This document shows, in pieces, positions 1-9,136 of a stretch of DNA of 64,000 nucleotides. Location of the stretch: positions 4,284,148-4,348,147 of the forward strand of contig CM030931.1 of NCBI GenBank assembly GCA_018136815.1. Reading direction: 5' to 3'. The stretch comes from Isochrysis galbana. Taxonomy: Eukaryota > Haptophyta > Isochrysidales > Isochrysidaceae. Within the stretch, counting starts at the first letter, position 1; each line of letters begins with the position of its first letter. Made by a program: the position numbers and the translations under genes. The notes beneath the pieces are model-generated. The model saw only the letters and a list, made by a program, of their open reading frames with translations. It was not told the origin of the DNA and did no database searches.

Positions 1-99
1 CGGAGTGGTAAAAAAAGGGTATAAAGTATAAATTAAAAGTAAAAGTAGAAAGTAGTGCAAAAGAGTATATTTGCGAGTCCGCGAGCCAAGAGCCCCGGC

Positions 100-199
100 A
101 CCTGTGTTTCCCACTGTTTTTCACTGTGTTTCTTCAATGGCCAAACACAGACTGTTTTTGCTGTGTTTGGAAGCAGCCCCCACTGTGTTTCACATGTAG
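100..199 (+). repeat. GTGTTT-rich interspersed repeat, copy 1
   Basis: Several spaced GTGTTT(C) words surround a GCCAAACACAG core, and the stretch ends in GTGTTTCACATGTAGG. The same order of words recurs at 2771-2952 (two tandem versions, ending GTGTTTCACATCTAGG) and in part at 42865-42905. It lies in the 5' flank of the LRR gene. Its nature is unknown; no coding or terminal structure is visible. Confidence 0.55.
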
Positions 200-365
200 G
201 TACCTAGTGCTAGATCTAACGAGTGTCATTTAATATAAAAAATCCTCCTTCCCCCCGCCCCCCCCAAATCCGTGCCCTCGCCTCCCTCGCCTCCTCTCGT
301 GGCTGACGGCGGCGTGTGCTCTCAGCCCATCTCTCTCTCCCCTCTTTTGGGGCGTGTGTGGCTCG

Positions 366-1340
366 ATGCGCGCGCCCGCTCTCTGCGCAATGCTGGCCGT
401 AGCGTTGCTCGGCGAGGCGGGCGGCTCGCATGTGTGCGCCCGAGCAGATCTCGGCGCCGGACTCGCAGATTGCACTGCCCTGTCACTGAGCTGCACGATG
501 ATGCCTGACGCGGGCAAGAGTGAGGCCGCTGGCTGCGCGATGACGCAACAGGAGCTCTCAGAGCTCTTTCAGGGGCCGCTCTGCTCTTCGAACGCGCTCA
601 CCGCGCTCGATCTGCGTGGACACACACTCGGGGCCAACGCCACTGCAGCTCTTGCGGCTGGGCTGGCATCATGCACTGCTCTTGAGTCGCTTGACGTCTC
701 AGATACACGCCTAGGTGACGCTGGCCTCGCCACGTTGCTCTCAGCCCTACCAGCATCTCTTAATAGGCTCATATTAGCTCATAATGGCCTGACGGACGAG
801 AGCGCTCGGGCCATCCGCAAGGCGCTCGGTGAGAAGAATACTGGATCGCTGAAGCCGTTGCAGATCCGTGTCCTTGACCTCAGCTGGAATGCATTGAGCA
901 GCAGTGGCGCGCGGGCACTAGGAGCGCTACTCGCGTCGGCGGACTGTGTCGTGGAGTCGTTATACCTTGACTGGAACGGGTTGAGAGACCGGGGTGTAAA
1001 GGAGATTGGCGAGGGTCTCAAAAGCAACACTCACCTAAAGCGGCTCTCCTTAACATTCAATGGCATCAAGGATTCGGGAGTTACTGGGCTGAGCGCTGGC
1101 CTACGGCAGAATGCAGTTTTAGAGGTCCTCAACCTCTCCAACAACGGTATTTCTCCTGCCGCCGATCGCAAATGGCGCGCTGCTCTTGCGAATAAGCCGC
1201 CGACAACGTCCTCGGCAGCTTCCGAAAAGACAAGTGGAACATCAGACACACCAAGAGAACAACAAGGGCGTACGACATCGAGTACTGATTCTGTGGAGGA
1301 CGATGTCGATGTGGATGAAATTTCATTTGACGAGGATTGA
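366..1340 (+). CDS. Leucine-rich-repeat protein (ribonuclease-inhibitor type), probably secreted
   Basis: Single open frame of 324 aa. I start at the ATG at 366 because the frame upstream opens only with GTG. The first 20 residues (MRAPALCAMLAVALLGEAGG) resemble a signal peptide. Residues about 60-270 hold LRRs of the RI/NLRC type: LTALDLRGHTLG, LESLDVSDTRLGDAG, LNRLILAHNGLTDES, RVLDLSWNALSSSGA, VESLYLDWNGLRDRG, LKRLSLTFNGIKDSG and LEVLNLSNNGIS. The tail is Ser/Thr-rich and ends very acidic (EDDVDVDEISFDED). Such proteins are protein-interaction scaffolds and no enzymatic role is visible. An upstream exon cannot be excluded, so the signal peptide is an inference. The LRR exon inside the hAT element at 12.2 kb belongs to the same broad class. 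Confidence 0.75.
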   Translation: MRAPALCAMLAVALLGEAGGSHVCARADLGAGLADCTALSLSCTMMPDAGKSEAAGCAMTQQELSELFQGPLCSSNALTALDLRGHTLGANATAALAAGLASCTALESLDVSDTRLGDAGLATLLSALPASLNRLILAHNGLTDESARAIRKALGEKNTGSLKPLQIRVLDLSWNALSSSGARALGALLASADCVVESLYLDWNGLRDRGVKEIGEGLKSNTHLKRLSLTFNGIKDSGVTGLSAGLRQNAVLEVLNLSNNGISPAADRKWRAALANKPPTTSSAASEKTSGTSDTPREQQGRTTSSTDSVEDDVDVDEISFDED

Positions 1341-2050
1341 ATCCGCTATGTCACATGCCACAGCTGGGTGCATTTCACAGATAGTTGAGATACCCCCATT
1401 CCATGATCTCTATTTTCGCAAAGTTAAGACAAAGTTGTGTCATCAGACCTTGGTGTCCCTCTCATATTGTTGCATGTTGCGATGGCGATTCTGCTTCAGT
1501 GCCCATATCGCACGTATGCGCCTCAAAATAAGCGCAAGAGCTGTTGCGCAACATTGATGCCTGGCACTACGTCTGCACTAAAACAAACGTTGTTTTGCTC
1601 TTGCGTGCTAATTTTGGCCTATGCATTAGTAAGTAAGGAGGGAATGGGAGTCGTGTGGGGAGTGCTGCGTGCAAGAGTAGTGTGTAATGAGTGTGCCTAA
1701 GTAAGTTGCATTGGTGATGCTCAGATCTTTAGGGCATCTTCTTGATAGTGTTAAGGGCCTCCCATCTAGATGGACCGTGGCCGTGGCCGCATCCGCGATC
1801 GACCTTTTTGTTTTAGAAGTCGCCTGCGTTTCTATGCCCCTCCTTGTAGGCTAGTCACCGTCGCATCATCCTACATTCGCCCTCTTTGCCCTCGCCTTCT
1901 TTGTAGCCTCCCTTGTCGCCTGCTTTGCCCCTCGCCTGGCTTACCTCCTTGCGTGCTCCTAGCGTTTTTGTTTTTAGGCGTTAAGTAAGTCGCGCGTTCA
2001 GGTATCGAGTATCGAGGAACCACCACCCCCTTGTGTGACCCTGATCTCCC
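1341..2050. other. Intergenic, no gene seen, contains repeat R1
   Basis: No convincing ORF. The only structure recognised is the R1 repeat at 1783-1985. Confidence 0.5.
1783..1985 (+). repeat. Dispersed repeat R1, copy 1
   Basis: It begins around GCATCCGCGATCGACC and runs through TTTTGTTTTAGAAGTCG, TGCGTTTCTATG, TTGTAGGCTAGTCAC and GTCGCATCATCCTA. The same blocks occur in the same order on the minus strand at 32590-32760. The opening words also recur at 62547-62568. It has no coding capacity and the class is unknown, possibly a short retroposon. Confidence 0.6.
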
Positions 2051-2727
2051 CTAAGGTGTTGGCCGTTGGATTATATCGTGGCGATGTTCTACTTCGGTCT
2101 TCATCAATTTACTTAAGGGTCTTCGAAAGATTCCTTCCTTATTCCTGTGCGTGATTGTCACCTGATTGGAGGGCGGAGCGGTGTTGGTAGACGGGCTCCC
2201 GCCGTTGGCGGTCGAAGCCTGATCGACGGGTGCAACCACTTGGGTGGGGTTGGGTGAGCAGCCAGCCTTACGCTTCGACGCCGTCGACCTACCACTCGCG
2301 GCTCGGAGGTTGCGCAGGTCGGTGTCGACCACGACCAGCGCAGTCGGAGAGCTCATGCTAACGTAGGCGGAGAGCCGGTAGAGACCCTTGAACGCTCCAC
2401 GGCCACGCGGCGCTGCCGTGCTGTACCCGCTGTACAGCCCGACGGGATGCTCCGCATGGCGAGGAACACCGGAGAAATAAAGGAGATGCGCGTTGTGTCC
2501 CGGCAACCACCGAGCTCGCTCTCGACGGTGATATGCGGCGACCTGCGCGCCGCGATGTCCTTCACGCCGGCGGGGGCAATCGACCTAGGCGGCGGTTGCC
2601 TCGATGTTAGCGCCGTCACCAACATGGATTCGCTCTGGCCGGCCACGTTGACGGGCACATACACTGGCACCGCCGTGGAGTTTGCGGCACCGTCGGCGAC
2701 ATCAATGAAGGCAATGATCATAAACAA
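2051..2727 (-). pseudogene. Possible decayed minus-strand coding remnant, unidentified
   Basis: Two overlapping minus-strand frames have protein-like composition. One (2727 to about 2470) reads through FIDVADGAANSTAVPVYVPV. The other (about 2480 to 2051) reads through YSGYSTAAPRGRGAFKGLYR and VVVDTDLRNLRAAS. They look like one reading frame broken by a shift near 2470-2480. A plus-strand frame at 2447-2776 is an alternative. I recognise no family. Confidence 0.22.
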
Positions 2728-2770
2728 TCCGCAGTGGAACGCCCCCGTGCATATCTATCCTACATGGTGC

Positions 2771-2952
2771 AAATAAACACGGGTTTACCGTGTTTGTATA
2801 GAGGCCAAAAACAGCCTGTTTTCACCGTGTTTCAAACGCCCTCCCTAGCAGCATGCCGTGTTTGCGAGGTTCCCGTGTTTCTAGAAAAGCCAAAAACAGG
2901 CCGTATTTGCTGTGTTTGGAGCCCCCCCCTGCCGTGTTTCACATCTAGGATA
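2771..2952 (+). repeat. GTGTTT-rich interspersed repeat, copy 2 (tandem pair)
   Basis: Two successive versions of the motif: GCCAAAAACAGCCTG followed by TTTCACCGTGTTTC, then GCCAAAAACAGGCCG followed by GCTGTGTTTGGA and GTGTTTCACATCTAGG. It matches 100-199 in word order and separates the 2-kb remnant from the NACHT pseudogene. Confidence 0.55.
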
Positions 2953-2989
2953 TCTATGCGCCGGTAGTGACAACCATTGATTCGCTCAT

Positions 2990-4220
2990 GGGCCCCCTCG
3001 ACGGTGTTCAACTCGCCAGTCACGATCCAAAGTAGCTCGGCGCTAAGTTCAATGAATTTCGCCTTCTCTAGCTTGCCGTTGTGGAATTCGCCACCCCGCA
3101 TCACGGACACGTCGGGTGTCACTAGCATGGCCTTCGTTCGCGTTTGCTGGCGCGCATTCATTCAACCAACCCCTGTACTTTGACACCAGCAGTCTACGAG
3201 CTCGCGGAGCTTGGTCGCCGCCGCCTGCTGCTTGGTGCGCTCGACGGCGGCGGAGGAGGTGAGACTCGGTGATGATGCGCTGCTTGGCCCTGTGCGCCTC
3301 GAAGAAGACGGCCTGCAGCACCTCCTTGGCCTCTTTCGAGTCCGTGGCGGCCTTTGTGCGCCCGAGCATCGCATCCGTCGCCGTCTCGTAGAGCGCAGCG
3401 CGCAGCGGTCGTGGTCGGCATCTCGATGCCCACACGCGGCTCGGCGATCGAGGCGACCATGGCGAGCATCAGCGGGTTGGCCGTCACTCGGCGCTGCGTC
3501 CCGGCGTCCAGCGGCACCTTGTCGCGCAAGTAGGGCGCGAGCTCAGTAGCGCGCCGCTCCTCGCCAAGCCGCTGGGTGAGGAAAGCCTCCTGCTGCGCAT
3601 CGCTGAGCGGCACAAGCTCGAGCCGATGGAAGTCCTTGAAGAGTGCCTCGTCGAGCCCCGCCGGGCGCGAGGTGCAGAGGATCGGGTGGCCCTGCGGCGC
3701 GAGGACGGTTGCGATGTGATGCTCGATCTTATTGCGCACAGCGCCCGCCTCGTCGAGCCCGTCAATCAGCAACACCGCACGGCGTGTGGTCATCTCCTGG
3801 CACAGCATGGCACAGTGCGCTGGTTCACATGTGACCCGGAGGTAGGCGTCGATCCAGTTGGTGGCGGCAGCAAAGCGCGCCTCGTGTTGCGACAGTGACA
3901 CCTGCAACTGCTCCACGCTCCACCTTGATCAGGATGGGCGTGCGCGGGCCACCGGGGAGGAGGTGGATGATCACCTAGCTCATTAGCCAGGTCTTCCCCG
4001 CTGCTGGCGGTGCAGTGAGCAGGGCGAGGACCACCTGCTTGGGCAACCACGTGCCCAACGTGGCCGCGTCCCTCACGGGCAGTATCTTGCCCATGGCGTC
4101 CTTGCCCTTGATGGCAATCGACACACACTGAGTGAGCGTGTCGAGCCGCTGGCCGGTGAGAGCGTCGGCCTCTCTCCCCGCTACTGGCTCCGCCAACATG
4201 CCTGTTTCCCTCCCCCCGCC
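2990..4220 (-). pseudogene. Broken NACHT/STAND-type P-loop NTPase gene
   Basis: Read on the minus strand. A Walker A loop (APPAAGKTWLMS) ends in an in-frame TAG at 3977-3975. The following conserved frame resumes out of register near 3930. It then carries a run through NWIDAYLRVTCEP, a Walker B (AVLLIDGLDEAG, about 3780-3745) and a sensor-like ILCTSRPAGL, and continues to LDAGTQRRVTANPLMLAMVA. Further register changes near 3425 and 3250 are needed to keep protein-like sequence going to about 2990. Walker A, Walker B (hhhhD-G-DE) and the TSRP sensor are the NACHT/STAND signature, ATPase switches of signalling or NLR-like proteins. At least one nonsense and three frameshifts make it a pseudogene, unless several are assembly indels or unrecognised introns. 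Confidence 0.7.
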
Positions 4221-4815
4221 GTCTCTCTCTCTCTCTGCTCCATCCGCTTCCTTCCTCCGCTTCCTCTCTTGAAGCTCGAATGGACTCGCCGATCTCGAAA
4301 AACCTTTCCAAGCAAGATGCTGTGATAGGGCGGTCAATCAACCAGGCGGCCGTCGCCAGGGTGGGAGAGGCCTCTGTGCCATGAGCCATGAGGCATGCCC
4401 AATGGCCAGTGGAGGAAGGGAGCGCTTTGTTTGCTGGGGGTCTGGTGTGGCCTGCAGTCTGCAGCCCCCCATGAGGCATGAGGGGGGCTAGCATGCAGCA
4501 TGTCTGCTATGGCTGTGGGTGAAACGAACCGCGAACCGCGCGCGGAGGAGAAGAACCTCGCGCGCGGGGGGGGGGGATAATATAACGGCCGGAGGCGACG
4601 GATGGCACGCCGAGGGGAAGAACCTGCCGCGGGGGGGGCGAGGGACCGAGGGCACGGCGGGGCAGCGTGGGAGGGCGCGAGGCCAATCTCGGAGCGAGAT
4701 CGCGTCGTTTCCCTCGCGGCTCGCGGAGCGCAGAAAGACCCCCACGGAACATCCTGGGACTGGGACCGGAGAATGTTTTGGACGAAACTTCCCTCCGTCG
4801 GCCGAGGAGAGGAGG

Positions 4816-4885
<70 letters not shown>

Positions 4886-5508
4886 AGAGAGAGTCTCGCA
4901 GAGCGACTGCAGAACGAGAAATCGAAGTCATGCCGTTTTATTACCTTAAACGAGCCGACAATTATAGGAACAGCAAAAACAAAATTCGAATCGCAAATTT
5001 CGAGACCAAAATCTGCAAACCTGGACTTGAGACCATGGGGAATCCGAATCTGTGTGTCTTGTGCGTCAGTGGCAACACGGGGAACTGTTCAATTGTAATT
5101 GTGAGCGCGTACCTTACACGAATATTCATGCCTACAGCCTTCAGATGGGCAGGAATACAACAGGGTCACGGCATGGCTTCGATCGCAGAGCGCTGCGACG
5201 GCTGCTGGGTGCGTAAGAAGACACGCCACACCACTTTCTAACATAAACAAGGGAAACATGTAATAAACACGGGAGCGAAAGCCACGGTGGGTCAACAGAG
5301 AGAGCAAAGAAGGAACCAATTGGCCAGAAGAGAACTCGTCGTCCTAGAGAAGGATTGCACACAGAACTGGCGCGGAAGGGATTCGTCCATGCTTAGCGAA
5401 GATCCTACAAGATTCATCGGCGAATAGCGTCTCAACGCGAGCACAGCGGCGTGCACTTTACCTATAGCTTTTCGTAGCTTAGCCATGGAGTAGCTGGTAG
5501 ACTTAAAA
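4221..5508. other. Intergenic, no gene supported
   Basis: The long frames here encode Arg-Glu repeats from the (GA)n tract and low-complexity GC-rich sequence. I see no domain, and no splice pattern worth proposing. Confidence 0.5.
4819..4877 (+). repeat. (GA)n microsatellite
   Basis: About 59 bp of uninterrupted GA, followed by interrupted GA to about 4895. Confidence 0.95.
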
Positions 5509-5524
5509 AGTCTAGAAGCTTACA

Positions 5525-6274
5525 TTAACTTCTTAATATTCTCACCGCACACGCGGCCGTGGACCCTCTACTTTCTACTCACGCAGCAAACCTTTCTACA
5601 CCCCCTCTCTCCCGGCCCTTTCCCCCCCGCCATCAGGCGACTCCCCCCGTGCACTACTAGGGGGATAGGGGAAATGGGCTTAGATATGGTCGGTGGCCCG
5701 CGCCCCCCCCCCGGTGATCCGTTCCCCCCTTCCTCCTATGCCTACCGGGCTGGCGGCGTCCTCAGTCCCGACTTCTCCTGTAAACAGGTGCGGGACTTAC
5801 ATATTTTCCGGTGAGCGGAGCCCTCGCTCCGCCCACCCCCTTCTCCGCGCTCTCTCTCCCCTCTCCTGCAGGCACGCGCGATGGCGCGCCTGCGACAGGC
5901 CTGCAGCTGCCTCTGGCGACCCCTGGAGGCTCCTGGAGGCCAGCTCAGGGGGCAGAGGAGGCTGGGGCTGGGCCCTGGTCTCCCCTGCCTCTCCCTCGCT
6001 GGCGCTCCTGGGCCTCAGGGGCCCCCACTCTGCACCTGTCTGCCTGTCGAACAGGGGGGGAGGGGGGTTGGAGCGATGGGCTGGCCACGAGGGGCCACGA
6101 CGCGCGAATCAGGCGAGCCTGTCAGGGAGAGAGTGGGTCAGCATGGCAGTGGCCTCCTGGCAAGCCATCAGGCATGCCAGGAGAGTGGGTGGTTCCTCCC
6201 CCATGGCAGGGGAGGAGTGGAGAGAGAGGGGGGCTCGTGCCCCCCCATGGGCGAACTAAGTATAAACTTAGTTG
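5525..6274 (-). mobile_element. SINE-like retroposon, copy A (LINE-like 3' end)
   Basis: Minus orientation: the 5' end (ACTAAGTTTATACTTAGTTC on the minus strand) is at 6274 and the 3' end (GTGAGAATATTAAGAAGTTAA) at 5525. Flanked by a perfect 16-bp duplication AGTCTAGAAGCTTACA at 5509-5524 and 6275-6290. Length 750 bp, matching copy B at 29618-30368 almost end to end. The 3' 150 bp (CCTAGTAGTGCACGGGGGGAG, then GAGAATATTAAGAAGTT) resembles the 3' UTR of LINE copies at 14.9, 28.8, 47.6 and 48.8 kb. Frames of up to 188 aa inside it are incidental. The variable-length duplication points to target-primed reverse transcription. Confidence 0.85.
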
Positions 6275-6290
6275 AGTCTAGAAGCTTACA

Positions 6291-6779
6291 GAGGCGTTAG
6301 ACTTATAGAGTCTAGACGCTTGAGGTTCTTGAGGGTGTACTTTAGCAAGCAAGATGCTCGCTACTTCCTTGGTCTTCATCGACACGTGCTTACTACTCCC
6401 TTGATCTCCATGCCTGGGTGATCAGTCCAGAGCTAGAGCATATTCATATTCCGAGTAGAAAGAAGCCTGTAGAAGCTGCTTGGCCACGTGGATATAATAG
6501 TAGACCGACATTGAATGAAGTGTAGTGATTGATAGACGCGTGGAGACGTCGTAGACGTATAGATAGACATAAGAACGAAGATTGATGATTTACCATCGCG
6601 GTTATAACGGTAGAGCGGAAAATAGCGAAATAGCCTGCAGAGGCTCGCGAATGCGAATGCGACAGCTCGGCCTCTACCGGCGGACGCGGCCGTTTCGCCA
6701 ACGACTGCTCCATGGGCACTGGGGGGGCGCCCTCGGCGGGGGGCCCGAAGGAGAGGGGGGGCGCGCTCCACGGCAACTA
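6291..6779. other. Intergenic, nothing recognised
   Basis: AT-richer stretch without a convincing ORF or repeat match within the window. Confidence 0.4.
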
Positions 6780-6936
6780 ATTATAAAGTGAGTTGGAGGA
6801 GCCGCAGGCCGCAGGGGAAGGGCAGGTTCGGGGGGGAAAGGAAGGATCATGGGCGTGGCTACATGTTAGAGTCCCATAGCCACGTGCGGACCGAGAAATT
6901 TATAAGATTTTATCATCATCATCATCATCATCATTT
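6780..6936 (+). mobile_element. LINE 3'-end fragment with (ATC)n tail
   Basis: It shares GGAGCCGCAGGCCGCAGGGG, GGGCGTGGCTAC and the palindromic GTGGCTA / TAGCCAC arms with the LINE 3' end on the minus strand at 28.8 kb. It finishes in TTTATCATCATC (about eight ATC repeats), consistent with a retroposon tail. No target-site duplication was found. Confidence 0.4.
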
Positions 6937-7387
6937 TCACCTCAACTTCTTCCTCTGCCCTAGTGGGGCATGCCAAGATCCACTAGCGCGAGGGCCGTAG
7001 TTGTGGTGAGGCGTAGGTGATGAACCATAGATGCAACACTGATTCACAGTTGACTCGTACGCACAGTGTCGCGTAATCGCCCAGCGTGCTCCGTGCGTGC
7101 CGCGCCCTGTTACCACTGCTACAGGGAGGGGGCACAACAAGCACGGTGCAAGAGAAGGGCACTTCACTTGAGTCAGAAGGAATTCATCAATGTCACACAT
7201 CGGAGTGGCAGCGTGAAGGAAGACTTCTCGAAGGATACTCCATTCCACAAGTGGCGGTATCTCAATTGCATCTAATTCAGGGCATCTTGTTTCAGACGAC
7301 TGTAGACGCATGAGACACGTCTCAATGAGCAGTCACCTCGTCAATGGAGAAATCAGTTGTGGCAACAGGACACGTGGCGTGCGAGGC
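6937..7387. other. Intergenic, 3' flank of GrpE gene
   Basis: No supported ORF. The region from about 7250 is likely the 3' UTR of the minus-strand GrpE gene. Confidence 0.4.
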
Positions 7388-8062
7388 TCACGATGAGGGC
7401 TTCTGCACCACTCCGACGCCGGCTGCCCGCAGACAGCGATCGTGAAGCTTGTAGCCCGGAGACGTGACATGCATAACAGTGCCAGGCTCCTTGCTCGGAT
7501 CCGGGGCCTCGAACATCGCATTGTGGTAGTTAGGATCAAACTTTTCGCCAAGCGGATCAACCTTCGTCAACCCGTGCTTAGCAAACACCTTGAGCAGCTC
7601 AGTGTCCGTCATCCTGACGCCCTCGTACAGGATTTTGAGATCTTGATGGTCTTCAGATTCGCGCATCTCGACTGGCACCGCGTCCATCGCGCGCCCCAGG
7701 TTGTCGGCGACGTCGAGCAGGTCCTTGGCAAAGTTGCCGACTGCAAATTTGCTCGCGTTCTCCACGTCGATCGCAGCTCGCCTGCGCGTGTTGTCTGCTT
7801 CGGCGAGCGCGCGAAGCAACTGGTCGTGCTTGGCCTTGAGCTGTTCATCCAACTCTGCGAGCCGCTCCTCAAGCTCGGTTATCCGGTCTGGCTGTGGCTC
7901 CTGCGCTGCCGAAGGGCCGGCCGGTTCGCCCTCTGTGGTACTGCTCGGCGCCCCTGTCTCGGGCTTGGCGGCACAGAGCGAGCGGGCTAAAGGCGCGCGG
8001 GCGGAGAGCGCGGTCAGCCGGCCCGCCGGCCGGGCCGAGCGCGAGAGAGCCAGGCGAAGCAT
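7388..8062 (-). CDS. GRPE/MGE1-like: Mitochondrial GrpE nucleotide-exchange factor
   Basis: 224 aa, one exon, ATG at 8062. GrpE releases ADP from mitochondrial Hsp70 during protein import and folding. The first 30 residues are Arg/Ala/Leu-rich without acidic residues (MLRLALSRSARPAGRLTALS), a typical mitochondrial presequence. Residues about 58-100 form the long GrpE helix (ITELEERLAELDEQLKAKHD). The C-terminal half contains the family signature region: NFAKDLLDVADNLGRAM, GVRMTDTELLKVFAKHGL, DPNYHNAMFEAPDPSKEPGT and VTSPGYKLHDRCLRAAGVGV. Length is normal for the family. The 5' flank (8063-8260) is a polypurine-polypyrimidine tract. The match is clear. Confidence 0.95.
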   Translation of the reverse strand: MLRLALSRSARPAGRLTALSARAPLARSLCAAKPETGAPSSTTEGEPAGPSAAQEPQPDRITELEERLAELDEQLKAKHDQLLRALAEADNTRRRAAIDVENASKFAVGNFAKDLLDVADNLGRAMDAVPVEMRESEDHQDLKILYEGVRMTDTELLKVFAKHGLTKVDPLGEKFDPNYHNAMFEAPDPSKEPGTVMHVTSPGYKLHDRCLRAAGVGVVQKPSS

Positions 8063-8592
8063 TGCGCACGGCAGAGGGAGAGGGAGAGCTCAGTCCCCCT
8101 TGCTCTCTCTCCCTCTCGCTCCCTCTGTACGGCACTCGCGTCGCGCGTCGCGGCTCTCTCTCCTCTCTCTCTTTCTCTCTCCCTCTGTCTCTCCCTCCCC
8201 CTCCACTCTTCTATTTCTTTCCTTCAGTTTTCTCGTCTTCATAAAGTTTCTCCTGGGGCGTCCGTCTCGAGAGAGAGACCGAGGGGGAGCGAGGAATCTC
8301 TCACATCTTCATGAAGAGACAAAGAACGGGAGAGAGTGGAGAGAAGAGACGCGCCCCCTCTACACGCGCGCGAGCCAGAAGACGCCAGAGAAGGGGGAAG
8401 GGGGGGGGGGCGCGGGGGGGGGGAGGGGCGTTTTGACCGGAGAATTCGCCTCCTCTTCTCCAGAGCCCTCGCCGTGAAGATGGCTTGCTCTTCGGATCCT
8501 ATGTGCCCGAAATAGCTATTATGTTGCCGCTGCTCGATATCGTGGCATCGATACGTTCTAAATTTGGGCCTCGGCCCCGTCCTCGAGGCGGG

Positions 8593-8635
<43 letters not shown>

Positions 8636-9136
8636 AGGCCGACGGAGGGGAGCCGGGAGGACCAACTGTCCCCTGAAGAGACTCGCCTGTGTACGTGAAT
8701 ATTGTCAGAGTGTCAGAGTGGTCGGCTTGTGGCGGCGGGCGGATTGGATGGAGAGCGCGCTGGTGGGCGGGCGGCTCGTGTGGGCGGGCCGTGAGGGCCC
8801 GTCGGGCGTGCGTGGCTGCGTGCGCGTACGCCGGCTGCCGCGCAAGCCGACGGGCCAGCTCGACGAGCTCGCGCTCGCGCTTGAGACCGCAAGCCTCCTT
8901 GCTTCTCGGGAAGAGGGAGGAGAGAGCGGTTTGGAGGGGAGAGGAGGTGGGAAGGAGGAAGGGAAGGGGAGGGGGGGGGAAAGCACAGAGAGGGGCGAGG
9001 CCGCGGGGAGTGGGGAGGGGAGGCGAGGCGAGGAGGAGAAGGCAGGCGGGAAGAGGAGGATGGGCGAGAGGAGAGGGGACCAGAGGAGAGGGAAAGGGGG
9101 CAGAAGGTCAAGCGAGAGGAGAGTGTAAAGACTGAG
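8063..9136. other. Low-complexity intergenic region between GrpE and acyl ligase
   Basis: CT-rich from 8090 to 8260, G-rich at 8390-8430, (GA)n at 8599-8629 and G/A-rich from 8890 to 9200. A short frame at about 8718-8930 reads RRLPRKPTGQLDELAL, protein-like but unassigned; see findings. Confidence 0.5.
8599..8629 (+). repeat. (GA)n microsatellite
   Basis: About 31 bp of GA. Confidence 0.9.

Noticed and set aside
4519..5241. 240-codon plus-strand ORF with Arg-Glu repeats
   Set aside because: Its length comes from the (GA)n tract and GC-rich DNA; no domain or start context.
5693..6275. Long overlapping ORFs of 139-188 codons
   Set aside because: They lie wholly inside SINE-like copy A. The same frames are broken in copy B; Pro/Arg/Gly composition.
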